From: a virus
Strand: one strand, 5' to 3'
Length of the DNA: 23,960 nt
Virus record (IMG/VR): IMGVR_UViG_3300017735_001075
Span: 1 to 23,960 of that record
A program made the translations under genes and the position numbers. Below the pieces are notes generated by a model that was not told the DNA's origin, ran no database searches, and was given only the letters and a program-made list of their open reading frames with translations. Within the stretch, counting starts at the first letter, position 1; each line of letters starts with the position of its first letter. Positions 7,380 to 15,495 of the stretch are shown one piece after another.

Positions 7380-9539
7380 TTATCCAATCGTTGCACCTTG
7401 CACAATATTTCTATCTAGCTCCTGCGCGGTTGATATATCATTTGAAACCACATAGGCTTGAACGGGTTGTTGAGATTGGCCGCCTATTGCGTCCGCTAAT
7501 TGGTTGGTAGATGAAGCACCTACTGTATTAAACTCCGGCGGTATTGATTGTACCTCGGGAGCTGATGGTGGCGCACTTGCGCTAACTGTTGGTGGCGCAT
7601 CGATGCTAGGACTAGGTGCTGAAACTCCAATCTTTGAGGTGGCCTGCTTAGATGTTTTCATTGCGCCTCTTATAGCTGATACAATACCTATAGCCTGCGC
7701 AGCATAACCCAAAATTAATGGTACGTTAAGAGGAAATGGGGCAGCACTCGCTGCTTTTGCAGCACCCGTTGAAACGTCCACCCCTGCCTCAGACGCTTTT
7801 ACAACCGACTTGGTTGCAGACTGTTTAGCAGTAAATAAAGTCCCTTTTAGCTCCATTATCATTTCCTTAGCCTGTAGTAATTGTTTAGCTATTAAAATAG
7901 CCTTTCCTAGCTTAGAATCTGCGCCTGCTATCGTAACCGCGTCTGCAAATGCTTTTTCCTTTGCCGCCGTTTTTTCTTGCTCTAATCTTATCTCTTCCTT
8001 AACCCTATCTTCATCTTCCTTGAGCTGCTTATCTTTTCTATCCTTTTCCTTTTGGGCAAGGCCGTCTTTTCTTTCTTGGTCTGTTAAGTCAAATGCGTCT
8101 TGCTTTTCCTTAAGCATTACATCTCTAGCTTCTTTTAGCGCGTCTGTATTTATGTTATTTTCTTCGGCCTGTAATATTAAAGCGTCGTAATGCTCCTGTA
8201 TTTTTAATAGCTCCAAGGCTCTTTTCTCTTCCTCTGTAACGGCCTCTGCGTCTCTTAATGATTTTTTAAAGTCCGCTAGTGCCTGCTCAGCAGCCTTTTC
8301 CTCGGCCTTCAATCCAATTATCTGCGACGTAACCTCTTTGGCCTTTGATAATTTTGCCGTTTCTAAATTCATAAGATTTGCTCGTAGGCTTGCCTCTTCC
8401 TGTAGGTCCTCTTTTGTTGACTTTCCTAAAGCGTTTTCACTAATTTTTGCGTCTAGTCTTAGCTTGGCTGCTGCTATTTCTTTAGCCGTTATTTCGTCCT
8501 CCTTTTGTCCCGCTAGGGTTAAAAAGTTTATTCTTTCTTGAAGAGAAAATTTTTCTTTATCAACGGCCTTGTTTAGTAAGTCTGCCCTTTCCTTATTTGC
8601 GATAGCTCGGTCAACAATTAGCTGCCTGTCTAATTTGTCGGCTGCCGCTCTTTGGTCTGCAATTTTTGAAGCTGCCTTTCCCTCTTCTAGTATTTCCTTT
8701 GTAAGCTCCTTTGTGCTATCAATTAAAGCATTTGTAATTATAACCGCAGGGTTTAAGGCTTTATTTAGTCCAACAATACCTTTCCCGGCGTCCTCCAATG
8801 CTCCGGAAAAGTCCCCACTAAAAAGTTTGCTAATTGCCGAGCCCATAAATCCTAAGCTTTCAACCGCAGCGTCTATTTTATCCATTACGAACTCCTTAAC
8901 GCTCTTCCCAAAGTTTTTAAGTGTTTCTACCGGGCTTGTGAATAGGTTTATTAAACCCTCCCCCAATGAAGCCAAACGGTCTGTAAATACGGAAACGGTC
9001 GCGCCAAGAATACCCATTATTTTATTCCACTTGTTCTGCCCCTCCTCGGACGACGTAAATGCGGCCTGTAATGATGTCAATGCAATTATTAACGCTCCAA
9101 TTCCTGTACCAATAATGGCGACTTTCATAAGGTTAAAACCTTTTGTTGCCCCGCCTATGGATTTAGTCATTCCGGAAAACCCCGAAATAAGGCCGCCCGT
9201 CTTAGAGTCTATTACTCCCAAAACTCCGCTATAGTCTGCGGCATTTTCTTCTGCTTCCTTTAGTGATTCATTTGCTTTTTTGCGTTCCTTAGTAACGTCC
9301 TTTAACCCCTTTTTTTCGTCCTTTAAGGCGTCCTTTGTTTTTTGTATTTTTTTATTTAGACTTTCCCTAGCAGCCAAGTTGGTTTTTGATGTATTCCTTA
9401 GGGCCTTTTCATAGTCAAATAAATCATTTTCAAGCTCATCAATTAGCTCCGTTTGTGCCTCAAAGGAACTGTTTAATTCTTCTACGTTTTTTTGAGCCGT
9501 TGCAGTATCTACCTTTAAGCTATATTCTTTTACTACCAT
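7380..9539 (-). CDS. tail tape measure protein
   Basis: Sets tail length and fills the tail tube before DNA release. The 719-residue protein has long heptad-like helical segments (residues 12-100 and about 290-530, very rich in Glu, Lys and Ala), a hydrophobic Gly-rich segment near 140-165 (MKVAIIGTGIGALIIALTSL) typical of tape measures, a second small hydrophobic segment near 605-630, and a Pro/Ser/Ala-rich C-terminus. At about 1.5 angstrom per residue it predicts a tail near 110 nm, by the usual rule for siphoviruses. ATG start at 9539, overlapping a 50-residue ORF by 20 bases. Unlike the usual order, the chaperone gene is not its direct neighbour. Confidence 0.9.
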   Translation of the reverse strand: MVVKEYSLKVDTATAQKNVEELNSSFEAQTELIDELENDLFDYEKALRNTSKTNLAARESLNKKIQKTKDALKDEKKGLKDVTKERKKANESLKEAEENAADYSGVLGVIDSKTGGLISGFSGMTKSIGGATKGFNLMKVAIIGTGIGALIIALTSLQAAFTSSEEGQNKWNKIMGILGATVSVFTDRLASLGEGLINLFTSPVETLKNFGKSVKEFVMDKIDAAVESLGFMGSAISKLFSGDFSGALEDAGKGIVGLNKALNPAVIITNALIDSTKELTKEILEEGKAASKIADQRAAADKLDRQLIVDRAIANKERADLLNKAVDKEKFSLQERINFLTLAGQKEDEITAKEIAAAKLRLDAKISENALGKSTKEDLQEEASLRANLMNLETAKLSKAKEVTSQIIGLKAEEKAAEQALADFKKSLRDAEAVTEEEKRALELLKIQEHYDALILQAEENNINTDALKEARDVMLKEKQDAFDLTDQERKDGLAQKEKDRKDKQLKEDEDRVKEEIRLEQEKTAAKEKAFADAVTIAGADSKLGKAILIAKQLLQAKEMIMELKGTLFTAKQSATKSVVKASEAGVDVSTGAAKAASAAPFPLNVPLILGYAAQAIGIVSAIRGAMKTSKQATSKIGVSAPSPSIDAPPTVSASAPPSAPEVQSIPPEFNTVGASSTNQLADAIGGQSQQPVQAYVVSNDISTAQELDRNIVQGATIG

Positions 9540-9672
9540 TTGTAACCGTTTTTTTTATTAATTTTATGGCCCCTTTTAAATCTTTAGGTAAAGCATTTTT
9601 TCCCTGTGCAATTCTTATATTTTCAGTTTCTCCATTTACTACTTGAAGCAAGTCTATTATATTTTTTATCAT
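9520..9672 (-). CDS. small tail-module protein, 50 residues, unknown
   Basis: Fills the gap between the large distal tail gene and the tape measure and overlaps the tape measure start by 20 bases, which suggests translational coupling. The product begins MIKNIIDLLQVVNGE and ends in a basic helix; it looks like a small helical protein. No family recognised. Support is positional: without it there would be a 143-base gap in an otherwise tightly packed operon. Confidence 0.55.
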   Translation of the reverse strand: MIKNIIDLLQVVNGETENIRIAQGKNALPKDLKGAIKLIKKTVTNGSKRI

Positions 9673-9682
9673 AATTATTTTT

Positions 9683-12148
9683 TTATAATGGTACGTCTAT
9701 AAAATTAACTGAGGAGTTCTGACCTTGTAAAATTGAATAAACTCCTATCCTGTAGGTTTGTTGCCCCTGCAAATTACTAAACGTATAAGTTGTGGTGGTA
9801 CTGCTAACCGTCGCGTATTGACTTTGATTTAAGTCTATTCCAATATTGTCAATTTGTCCTAAAGGTAAATCCCAAGCAACTGAAATTGAATCCTGCGTGG
9901 TTCCTGTTACCCTTAAATTGCTAGGAGGTTGTAAGCCGGGACCGGGAGGGTTTCCACCTTGGCCGCCTTTATAAACCCTATTCAATAATTCCAACTTACT
10001 CTTACCACTTTGTAAATTTGTAGTAATTGAATTTATAATATAGTCCTTTTGATTTATTGAAAATATATCATTTAGCTTGAAATTATATAAAATTCTCAAG
10101 GGCAAATAAGCATCTACCTTTGTTATTCTTCTGCTCTCATTAAATACCGCAATTATGTACTCGCTATGAAAATTATTAAATAGAGTTTCGTCGAAACCGC
10201 TACCGCCTGTCCACTCGTTTAATTCAAGGTTGAAATTGATGTTTTCTGTTCCATTTCCTGTATTTAAATACAAACTATTTGAGGGCACGTAATAAGAGTC
10301 TAAACGAAATTTTAAACTATCGCTTTCCATAAAGCTGATTCTAGTATTTGTGCCAATATCAACAGGTATAAATTCTGCGTAAAATATAAGAGGCAAACCA
10401 ATATAAGCCTGTTGACTTTCGTTCACAGAGTAGCCCCATTGCACCGTAGTAAGATTGCTATTTGCTGCATCTATTAAACGCTCAAATTTCATATGCTCAA
10501 AAGGTACTGAAACCTTATAAACTTTTGTTGAAGCATTATAATTTTGGCCTCCTGTTCCGTCCGAACTTGTACCGCCAATATACTTCAATGTCCCCCAACC
10601 GGAGCCGGATAACTGCTCGTGCTGCTTTGCAAGGTACGTGCCTAGACCGTCGTACTTGTAAATAATTTCTTTATATGGCAGGGCCGCGTTTACTTGACCC
10701 TTTGTGGAATCAACAAATTGTGATATATCATACTTAACCGGCGCGTCATTTCCGTCGATATCCGCTGAGGTATAATAGCTATAATCCGCCGTCCCGAATT
10801 TTGCGTCTAGAGGCCTTACAATGATTGTACCCGCATCATTTACATAGGCGACCAAATTAAAGGCCTTAAATAGCCCTGTTAGAAACGACATAACCGTAAC
10901 GTCCGGTATCTGCTCCGAAACCACAAACGTAAACTGTTTTTGAACTGTAAACCCTTGATTTAAAAATAGTGTATCAGTATAAGGTACATTACCTGTCCCA
11001 CTTGTTTGTGTAAATCCATAAACTCTTACTTCTATATTTGTAAAAGTAATAATCTCTGAATGCTGAACGCTTATAACATACTGACCGTCCCCAACTAAGG
11101 CAGGGTTTTGATTAAATGTAAAAGAGCCCGTTACGGTAAAAGGCGAGGTATAAATAACCGTACCATTTAATGAAATTACAAGCCTGTAGGGGTCTGTTGT
11201 ATTTGCGGTTGTAAACTCGACTTCCCATTGTGTTATTCCATTTGGCTGATTTACGTAAAAGCTAGGAATATAAAAGCCCTGCCCGGACGGAACAACTGCA
11301 ACAGGATTAACTATACTCCAACCCGTAATTGGCGAGGTATAGCTTGTTACCTGTGTAGCCGGCTCAACGCTTCCGCTCTTTCTGTGCAGCCACATATAAA
11401 GATTGTAAAACTCCGGATTGTTTACATTAAAAAAATCCCTAGAAAATTGTATAGGAAATTCATAACCATTTGCTGCGCTATACCTTTCCTCTATCTGCTC
11501 AATAATGGCATAAAGTCTTATTGCATATTTTAGCTCATTCCAATATACACCGTGCATATTTGTACCTCCGCCGGTATGATAAAAAAGATTACCGTCGCCG
11601 TTTTGGTGGGTAACGCTATCGTAAAAAAGTCTTTGCGAGTGTGTAATTAAAGGAACTATTATATTTTCATTGACTCCTGTTCCCGTTGAGGTTTTATTCT
11701 TAGATAAAAATTCTTTAATTTCATCGGGGCTATAAGTAAGCTCGTAGTCCGTTCCGGAAAATGGAAGCGCGCCCAACTTGTCCTCTCCTATAACGTCGGG
11801 TAGCTCGACCGTATTTCCGAAAAATGTAATTCTATAAATATAGGCCACATTATTCTTTAAGTCAACCCCTTCTAGCTTTACTCTTCCGGTTTTAAAAGGC
11901 ACAGAATTAAGCAATATTTCGGCGGGCTTTTTTAGTCTTGCGTCAAATCCGTCTACAATATCAAAGTTGTAAAAATGCTTAAAAATTTTATTATTAACCT
12001 TGCTAGCGGGTAGCGAAAATGTTTTAGTGAATGATGTAAAAATTTTACTAATATCTTTTACGTTTTGGATTGTCTGCGTAATAGAAACAGTTTCATCTTT
12101 GAATAAATCAATCCTGTTACCCTCAATATATAATTCTAGCTTCTGCAT
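9683..12148 (-). CDS. large distal tail / baseplate hub-like protein with C-terminal Fn3 domain
   Basis: An 821-residue virion protein. The N-terminal 130 residues carry a strongly patterned segment (LFKDETVSITQTIQNVKDISKIF, then TKTFSLPASKVNN and FKHFYNFDI) that I recall from large tail proteins in Bacteroidota phages, where the gene sits next to the tape measure. The middle is beta-rich with many Asn, Thr and Gly residues, as in adsorption proteins. The last 80 residues (PPSNLRVTG...SISVAWD...YRIGVYS) form a fibronectin type III domain. Probable role: baseplate hub and host contact at the tail tip. ATG at 12148 follows three copies of a 10-base repeat. Precise function is inferred. Confidence 0.65.
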   Translation of the reverse strand: MQKLELYIEGNRIDLFKDETVSITQTIQNVKDISKIFTSFTKTFSLPASKVNNKIFKHFYNFDIVDGFDARLKKPAEILLNSVPFKTGRVKLEGVDLKNNVAYIYRITFFGNTVELPDVIGEDKLGALPFSGTDYELTYSPDEIKEFLSKNKTSTGTGVNENIIVPLITHSQRLFYDSVTHQNGDGNLFYHTGGGTNMHGVYWNELKYAIRLYAIIEQIEERYSAANGYEFPIQFSRDFFNVNNPEFYNLYMWLHRKSGSVEPATQVTSYTSPITGWSIVNPVAVVPSGQGFYIPSFYVNQPNGITQWEVEFTTANTTDPYRLVISLNGTVIYTSPFTVTGSFTFNQNPALVGDGQYVISVQHSEIITFTNIEVRVYGFTQTSGTGNVPYTDTLFLNQGFTVQKQFTFVVSEQIPDVTVMSFLTGLFKAFNLVAYVNDAGTIIVRPLDAKFGTADYSYYTSADIDGNDAPVKYDISQFVDSTKGQVNAALPYKEIIYKYDGLGTYLAKQHEQLSGSGWGTLKYIGGTSSDGTGGQNYNASTKVYKVSVPFEHMKFERLIDAANSNLTTVQWGYSVNESQQAYIGLPLIFYAEFIPVDIGTNTRISFMESDSLKFRLDSYYVPSNSLYLNTGNGTENINFNLELNEWTGGSGFDETLFNNFHSEYIIAVFNESRRITKVDAYLPLRILYNFKLNDIFSINQKDYIINSITTNLQSGKSKLELLNRVYKGGQGGNPPGPGLQPPSNLRVTGTTQDSISVAWDLPLGQIDNIGIDLNQSQYATVSSTTTTYTFSNLQGQQTYRIGVYSILQGQNSSVNFIDVPL

Positions 12149-12150
12149 CT

Positions 12151-12180
12151 ATGTTATATTATGTTATCTTATGTTATTTA
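12151..12180 (-). repeat. three tandem 10-base repeats at a gene junction
   Basis: The plus strand reads ATGTTATATT, ATGTTATCTT, ATGTTATTTA: three copies with a 10-base period, seven bases invariant. The array spans the 3' end of the upstream distal tail gene and the short leader of the next gene. On the coding strand each unit contains AACATA. Confidence 0.7.
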
Positions 12181-13186
12181 TATAATCAAAGGCGTCCTCA
12201 AACTCTATTGTATAATCTATTAGTCTGTCATTTAAGCTTGTTTTTAGCCTCATAGACGAGGTTTTAACCCTTACCGGTATCGTTATCCCCGAGGCAGGAT
12301 TTTGTCGCCTGTAAACCTTCATCCATACGTATTCTGATAATAGTAGCTGCTCAAAATACTCGACCGCCCATTCGGGATAATAACCCGAGCTTAGCGTATA
12401 AGTTTTTTTAGCTTGTGTATTAAATGTTTTTACGGGCGCATCTGTTAGCTGATAATAAGGGTCTATATCGTCCTGCGTTATAATTGTGTTAGACTTATAA
12501 GATTCATTTTTTCTGCCAAGTTTTTGAACCTCTTTTAATGAAAACCAAAGTTCCTGCTGCGCACCGTATTTATTTATGAAAATAATTTTCCTACCATTTC
12601 CGTACTTACTGCAATTAATTCTAGTTACTTTTAATTCTTCGTCTATATCAAAAGCTTGATAACTTGTAGTAGTAGGAGAAATGTAATGAGTTACCGGTAA
12701 ACCAAATGCGTCCATTCCGGCTACGTAACCCCCAACATCATTCGGCAGAAATATCTCAAATTTATTATTTGAATAAGACGTTGAATCCGCAGCTAATAAC
12801 CAAGTTCCGTTAGAAATTGATCTATAAACAGGATTGACAGGATTAGCCCCGTCTTGATAAGTTCCATAAGCCTCAAAGCCTGCGTCAAAATAATTTGTGT
12901 TACCACCAAATTGGTTACCTGTTCCGTTATAATCGTCAAAGCTTGTTAATACACTAATTATGTTAATTAATTGTGGAAAGTTACCCGGAGAATAAGTAAT
13001 AGATAGATAGTCCCTCACTAATTCTGAAATATCAAAGGTTGTATAGCTTTGGCCGTCTGTCTTATTTTTTGCTATTGTATATCTTAGCGTATTATTTATA
13101 AGAAGATAAAGAACGGTTGATTTAACGCTCGCATTACTTACATTCTTGCTTTTAAGTTGCGGGTTTCTTAAACAAATATTTGCCAT
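12164..13186 (-). CDS. tail structural protein, probable distal tail component
   Basis: The 340-residue protein is beta-rich. It begins MANICLRNPQL and contains a conserved-looking segment with TRINCSKYGNGRKIIFINKYG near residues 190-210, followed by QQELWFSLKE. I recall this pattern from virion proteins next to the large baseplate protein in Bacteroidota phages. The order here (neck proteins, this gene, large distal gene, tape measure) supports a tail role. No enzymatic motif. ATG start at 13186 in an A-rich leader. Function beyond structural is not known to me. Confidence 0.55.
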   Translation of the reverse strand: MANICLRNPQLKSKNVSNASVKSTVLYLLINNTLRYTIAKNKTDGQSYTTFDISELVRDYLSITYSPGNFPQLINIISVLTSFDDYNGTGNQFGGNTNYFDAGFEAYGTYQDGANPVNPVYRSISNGTWLLAADSTSYSNNKFEIFLPNDVGGYVAGMDAFGLPVTHYISPTTTSYQAFDIDEELKVTRINCSKYGNGRKIIFINKYGAQQELWFSLKEVQKLGRKNESYKSNTIITQDDIDPYYQLTDAPVKTFNTQAKKTYTLSSGYYPEWAVEYFEQLLLSEYVWMKVYRRQNPASGITIPVRVKTSSMRLKTSLNDRLIDYTIEFEDAFDYINNIR

Positions 13187-13192
13187 TTTTTT

Positions 13193-13756
13193 TTATTTTT
13201 TTATTCCTAGTATTATTGTATTTTCAACATCTAAAGCGTAGGCGTTTATTATATCGTCCCCCAATCTTTTTAGTCCTCTTTCAAAAGGCTTAGAAAAAAA
13301 TTCATTTCCTTTTAGCCCCTGCGCGTAGATACTTTTCTGTAGCCAAAATCCCATTGACCTATAAGAGCCTGCCTTAAATTGTCCTCCGCCTTTTTTTCCT
13401 TTTTTTACTCTAAATCTTATATTTTTACTTTTAGCCCAACTAATAAGCATATCCAAAGGCGGCCTTTTAGATTTATATTTAAACCTGCTTAACGGTGCTT
13501 TTTGAACGCCCACTCTTCCGGTTATACTGCTATCAACTAGTCTAGGATTTGCCCCTTTTACTCCCTCGTCCACAAATGGGCCGTAGTCATTCATAAAAAA
13601 CTCAACAAATATAGCCCCGTTTTCAATTATAATTTCTGCGGACAAAGACTCATACAGGGAACCTTTTTTTCCGTCCTTTGTTAAATTCGTCCGGGCCTGT
13701 TGGATAACATACTTGTGGAACTTATTTAGCTCCTCTTCTAAATACTTATATTCCAT
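13193..13756 (-). CDS. HK97 gp10-like neck or tail completion protein
   Basis: A 187-residue protein with the pattern EFFMNDYGPFVDEGVKG (about residues 52-68), characteristic of gp10-like neck/tail completion proteins, followed by a basic region with KGKKGGGQFKAG and a helical C-terminus. Expected to take part in joining head and tail. The gene starts one base before the stop codon of the upstream tail-terminator-like gene, so the two are translationally coupled. A basic C-terminal half is unusual for a purely structural ring protein and may contact DNA. Confidence 0.65.
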   Translation of the reverse strand: MEYKYLEEELNKFHKYVIQQARTNLTKDGKKGSLYESLSAEIIIENGAIFVEFFMNDYGPFVDEGVKGANPRLVDSSITGRVGVQKAPLSRFKYKSKRPPLDMLISWAKSKNIRFRVKKGKKGGGQFKAGSYRSMGFWLQKSIYAQGLKGNEFFSKPFERGLKRLGDDIINAYALDVENTIILGIKK

Positions 13757-14227
13757 TTAGCAAATATAAATATCGTTATAAATTTGTATATCCATTGTGG
13801 CCGTCCACCCCGCGAGTTGGTTTTCAAATCGGTCATAAAAAGGGTTTAAACTAGGGCTTCCGGATAATTGGTACATATCCGTATGAAGCTGCCCCATTCT
13901 AAGTCTTTGTATAAGCCTATTTAAGACTGCTAGCTGAGTGTTTAAAATATTCTGAACGTCATTATTACCGACGAATATGTCCTCTGTTGGAAGCTTTGAT
14001 TCGTTCACTATATCGCAGGCTAATATACTTATATTGAAGTCTAGAGTTTGCTCGTTCACAACCACGCTATTAATTATAATATGGCCTAGAGGGAATATAT
14101 CCTGCTTGCTAAGATTTACGTCCGTTATATCGCCTGTGGTAACCGTATTTACATTTACGTCTTGCAGCAGTTCTTCTTTTATGGTTTCAGTTAATTGGTA
14201 AAACCCTCTTACTCCTTGATTGCTCAT
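13757..14227 (-). CDS. tail terminator-like protein
   Basis: A 156-residue protein placed between the tail chaperone and the gp10-like gene. The N-terminal helix (LTETIKEELLQDVNVNTVTTGD) and the ILACDIVNES strand, followed by a region ending WTATMDIQIYND, fit the small alpha/beta proteins that cap siphovirus tail tubes. The ATG overlaps the stop of the chaperone extension frame (ATGA). The C-terminal codons happen to contain CAAATATA on the plus strand, but this is coding sequence, not a promoter. Assignment by position and fold impression. Confidence 0.5.
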   Translation of the reverse strand: MSNQGVRGFYQLTETIKEELLQDVNVNTVTTGDITDVNLSKQDIFPLGHIIINSVVVNEQTLDFNISILACDIVNESKLPTEDIFVGNNDVQNILNTQLAVLNRLIQRLRMGQLHTDMYQLSGSPSLNPFYDRFENQLAGWTATMDIQIYNDIYIC

Positions 14228-14478
14228 TTAAAATTCTTTTTTATTTGTTTCGCTTCGACCTCGTTTTTATCCTTCATAAATGATAGCATAGTAAAGCATT
14301 TATGCATTTTTAATTTAGTGATATTTTCAAATCGTGTAACGTCTCCTTGAGCGAGTCCATAAATTGACTGATACCAACCCCACTTTGCTGAGAATTGAGA
14401 TACCGCGTCAAGACTTCGCTCCCCTCCTCCTCCAAAGAGTTCGTCATAACTTGCGACAATTCTAGTCCTAAATTCCAC
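14224..14478 (-). CDS. tail assembly chaperone, -1 frameshift extension (T-like part)
   Basis: A frame of 84 codons that overlaps the 3' part of the 216-residue chaperone gene in the -1 frame and ends at the ATGA overlap with the next gene. Its only possible start here is a GTG at 14478, directly after ten T, so separate initiation is unlikely. The sequence has a folded-protein look (SAKWGWYQSIYGLAQGD near the middle), a motif I recall from chaperone C-termini in Bacteroidota phages. A -1 slip on the T run joins it to codon 160 of the upstream frame and gives a product of about 245 residues, analogous to lambda gpGT. Confidence 0.7.
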   Translation of the reverse strand: MEFRTRIVASYDELFGGGGERSLDAVSQFSAKWGWYQSIYGLAQGDVTRFENITKLKMHKCFTMLSFMKDKNEVEAKQIKKNFK

Positions 14479-14960
14479 AAAAAAAAAATTGCGGACATAA
14501 CCGCGTCCATAGGCATAGCTAATAAATTATCCGCATTTTCGACTTGGTACTCCTCTATGCTATATTTGTTCTTCAAAGAAACTAAAATAGGTCTGTATAA
14601 GACATTCATTGCTTTTTCCATATTATCCCAATCCCCTATAAAATTGTCTAGGTCAATGTACTCTCCTAGCAGCAAGTCGTCCAATTCCGGGTGAAATCCG
14701 TATTCTGTGCCGTTTAGTTTAAACTTTGATACTAGACTAGGCTTTTCGCTAAATAAGTCGCTTAGAACGGTTATTATATCGTTTGTATCTCTTAGCCTTA
14801 GCCTAATAACGTCCTTTAGGTCTAGGCCGCAAAAAATCTCAATCATTTTCGCATTTATAAACCTATCCTCTGACTCATTCTTTTGAATCTTCAAGAACCT
14901 TTTATATTGGCCTAGAGTAATTTCACTTAATGAATTTGGTATTTTAACTTTTACTGACAT
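14310..14960 (-). CDS. tail assembly chaperone (G-like part)
   Basis: Probable tail assembly chaperone that binds the tape measure protein during tail building. The 216-residue zero-frame product begins MSVKVKIPNSLSEITLGQYKRFLKI, an opening I recall from these chaperones, and is helical and acidic. From codon 161 on, the zero frame overlaps a second open frame (see the -1 extension), and it is the other frame that looks conserved. The zero-frame tail of about 56 residues may therefore be a low-constraint ending. ATG start at 14960 with leader CGTTATAATAGT. The gene follows the intrinsic terminator at 15008-15035, so transcription must pass that terminator or begin in the 47-base gap. Confidence 0.7.
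   Translation of the reverse strand: MSVKVKIPNSLSEITLGQYKRFLKIQKNESEDRFINAKMIEIFCGLDLKDVIRLRLRDTNDIITVLSDLFSEKPSLVSKFKLNGTEYGFHPELDDLLLGEYIDLDNFIGDWDNMEKAMNVLYRPILVSLKNKYSIEEYQVENADNLLAMPMDAVMSAIFFLWNLGLELSQVMTNSLEEEGSEVLTRYLNSQQSGVGISQFMDSLKETLHDLKISLN
14479..14488 (-). other. T10 slippery run, candidate -1 frameshift site in chaperone gene
   Basis: Coding-strand sequence is ATT TTT TTT TTG TGG in the zero frame. A -1 slip on the T run reads ATT TTT TTT TTT GTG and continues in the T-like frame. Programmed frameshifting at this point of the tail chaperone gene is established for many siphoviruses, which supports the reading. A missing base in a homopolymer would look the same. Confidence 0.65.
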
Positions 14961-15007
14961 ACTATTATAACGGATTTTATTTTGTTTTTTATTTGAATAA
15001 AGATAAT

Positions 15008-15035
15008 AAAAAAAAGGCAGCCATTTCTGACCGCC
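15008..15035 (-). terminator. Rho-independent terminator
   Basis: Minus-strand RNA: 8-bp stem GGCGGUCA/UGGCUGCC (two G-U pairs) closed by a GAAA tetraloop and followed by eight U. It ends the short transcription unit of tiny ORFs between the terminase and the tail operon. Confidence 0.85.
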
Positions 15036-15085
15036 CCTTAATGACTATTACTACCCCCCGGAGTAACGCCATATAATTTTAAATT

Positions 15086-15211
15086 TTATCTCATACTCGC
15101 CTCAAAGCAAGACCCCGAGCAATAGCGATTATCCTCTGCCATTGGCGTTCCACATTCTGAACATTCAAATTCGTCTTGTTCGTGAGGATTTAAAAAGTCG
15201 TACCATTCCAT
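15086..15211 (-). CDS. 41-residue zinc-ribbon-like protein
   Basis: Starts at ATG 15211 and ends TAA. The product has an acidic N-terminus (MEWYDFLNPHEQDEFE) followed by CSECG at residues 17-21 and CSGSC at 31-35, spaced as a treble-clef or zinc-ribbon C2-C2 site. The motif resembles the short metal-binding tails of proteins that bind nucleic acid or protein partners. Third of three tiny genes between promoter and terminator. Too short for a function call; the four well-placed cysteines argue that it is real. Confidence 0.65.
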   Translation of the reverse strand: MEWYDFLNPHEQDEFECSECGTPMAEDNRYCSGSCFEASMR

Positions 15212-15215
15212 AATC

Positions 15216-15302
15216 TTAAATGTTAAAAATTAAACCAATTATTGCTCTACCCACAAAGTAGCCTGCGGCCAACATTAAAAATCTTTTATCAAATTTTTTC
15301 AT
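15216..15302 (-). CDS. 28-residue membrane peptide
   Basis: MKKFDKRF followed by a hydrophobic stretch (LMLAAGYFVGRAIIGLIF) and a short end: a positively charged N-terminus and one membrane-length helix, though interrupted by an Arg. It lies five bases from the zinc-ribbon gene and two bases after the upstream acidic peptide, so it is packed like a gene. It could be a small inner-membrane effector or a fortuitous frame. Confidence 0.5.
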   Translation of the reverse strand: MKKFDKRFLMLAAGYFVGRAIIGLIFNI

Positions 15303-15303
15303 T

Positions 15304-15417
15304 TTATATAAATTTAGCGTTTTCAATTTCGTCCATTACCCAATCTTTCTCATTTGAGCCAAGCTGCTCAAAGTCCATTCCAAATTCCTCGTTTGCTATT
15401 TCGTCGTAAATATCCAT
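15304..15417 (-). CDS. 37-residue acidic peptide
   Basis: First gene of the small unit. The product MDIYDEIANEEFGMDFEQLG... is strongly acidic and helical. It starts at an ATG preceded by AAAAACAGACAAA, the leader shared with four other genes, and lies about 24 bases downstream of the predicted transcription start. No family recognised. The conserved leader and promoter are the main support. Confidence 0.6.
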   Translation of the reverse strand: MDIYDEIANEEFGMDFEQLGSNEKDWVMDEIENAKFI

Positions 15418-15447
15418 TTTGTCTGTTTTTTTATGGTTAAACTTAGG

Positions 15448-15478
15448 CAAATATATATTAAATAAAGTTATCCACAAA
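15448..15478 (-). promoter_or_regulatory. Bacteroidota-type promoter overlapping a DnaA box
   Basis: On the minus strand TTTG (-33) and TATATTTG (-7, consensus TAnnTTTG) are separated by 19 bases, the layout of Bacteroidota housekeeping promoters. The plus strand across the -33 element contains the perfect DnaA box TTATCCACA at 15468-15476. Nineteen bases around it (15466-15484) are identical to the promoter at 22942-22972. It lies just after the large terminase stop codon and points at the three tiny ORFs. Confidence 0.75.
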
Positions 15479-15495
15479 AAATTTTATAACTTTTC

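Noticed and set aside
8569-9234. 221-codon open frame on the plus strand, plus several others (7504-7707, 7810-8190, 18316-18780)
   Set aside because: They are antisense to the tape measure, ATPase and other well-supported genes, have low-complexity Ser/Ala/Phe-rich sequence, and lack leaders or family signs.
13760-13775. CAAATATA on the plus strand (TATATTTG -7 element on the minus strand)
   Set aside because: Lies in the last codons of the tail-terminator-like gene and has no -33 TTTG at 17-23 bases.
14224-14478. 84-residue frame as an independent gene starting at GTG 14478
   Set aside because: The GTG sits directly behind ten T with no leader, and the frame joins the upstream chaperone by a -1 shift, as known for tail chaperones.
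15036-15075. Possible hairpin TTACTCC/GGTAGTAA next to the terminator
   Set aside because: Needs a bulge and is weaker than the adjacent terminator; no separate role can be argued.
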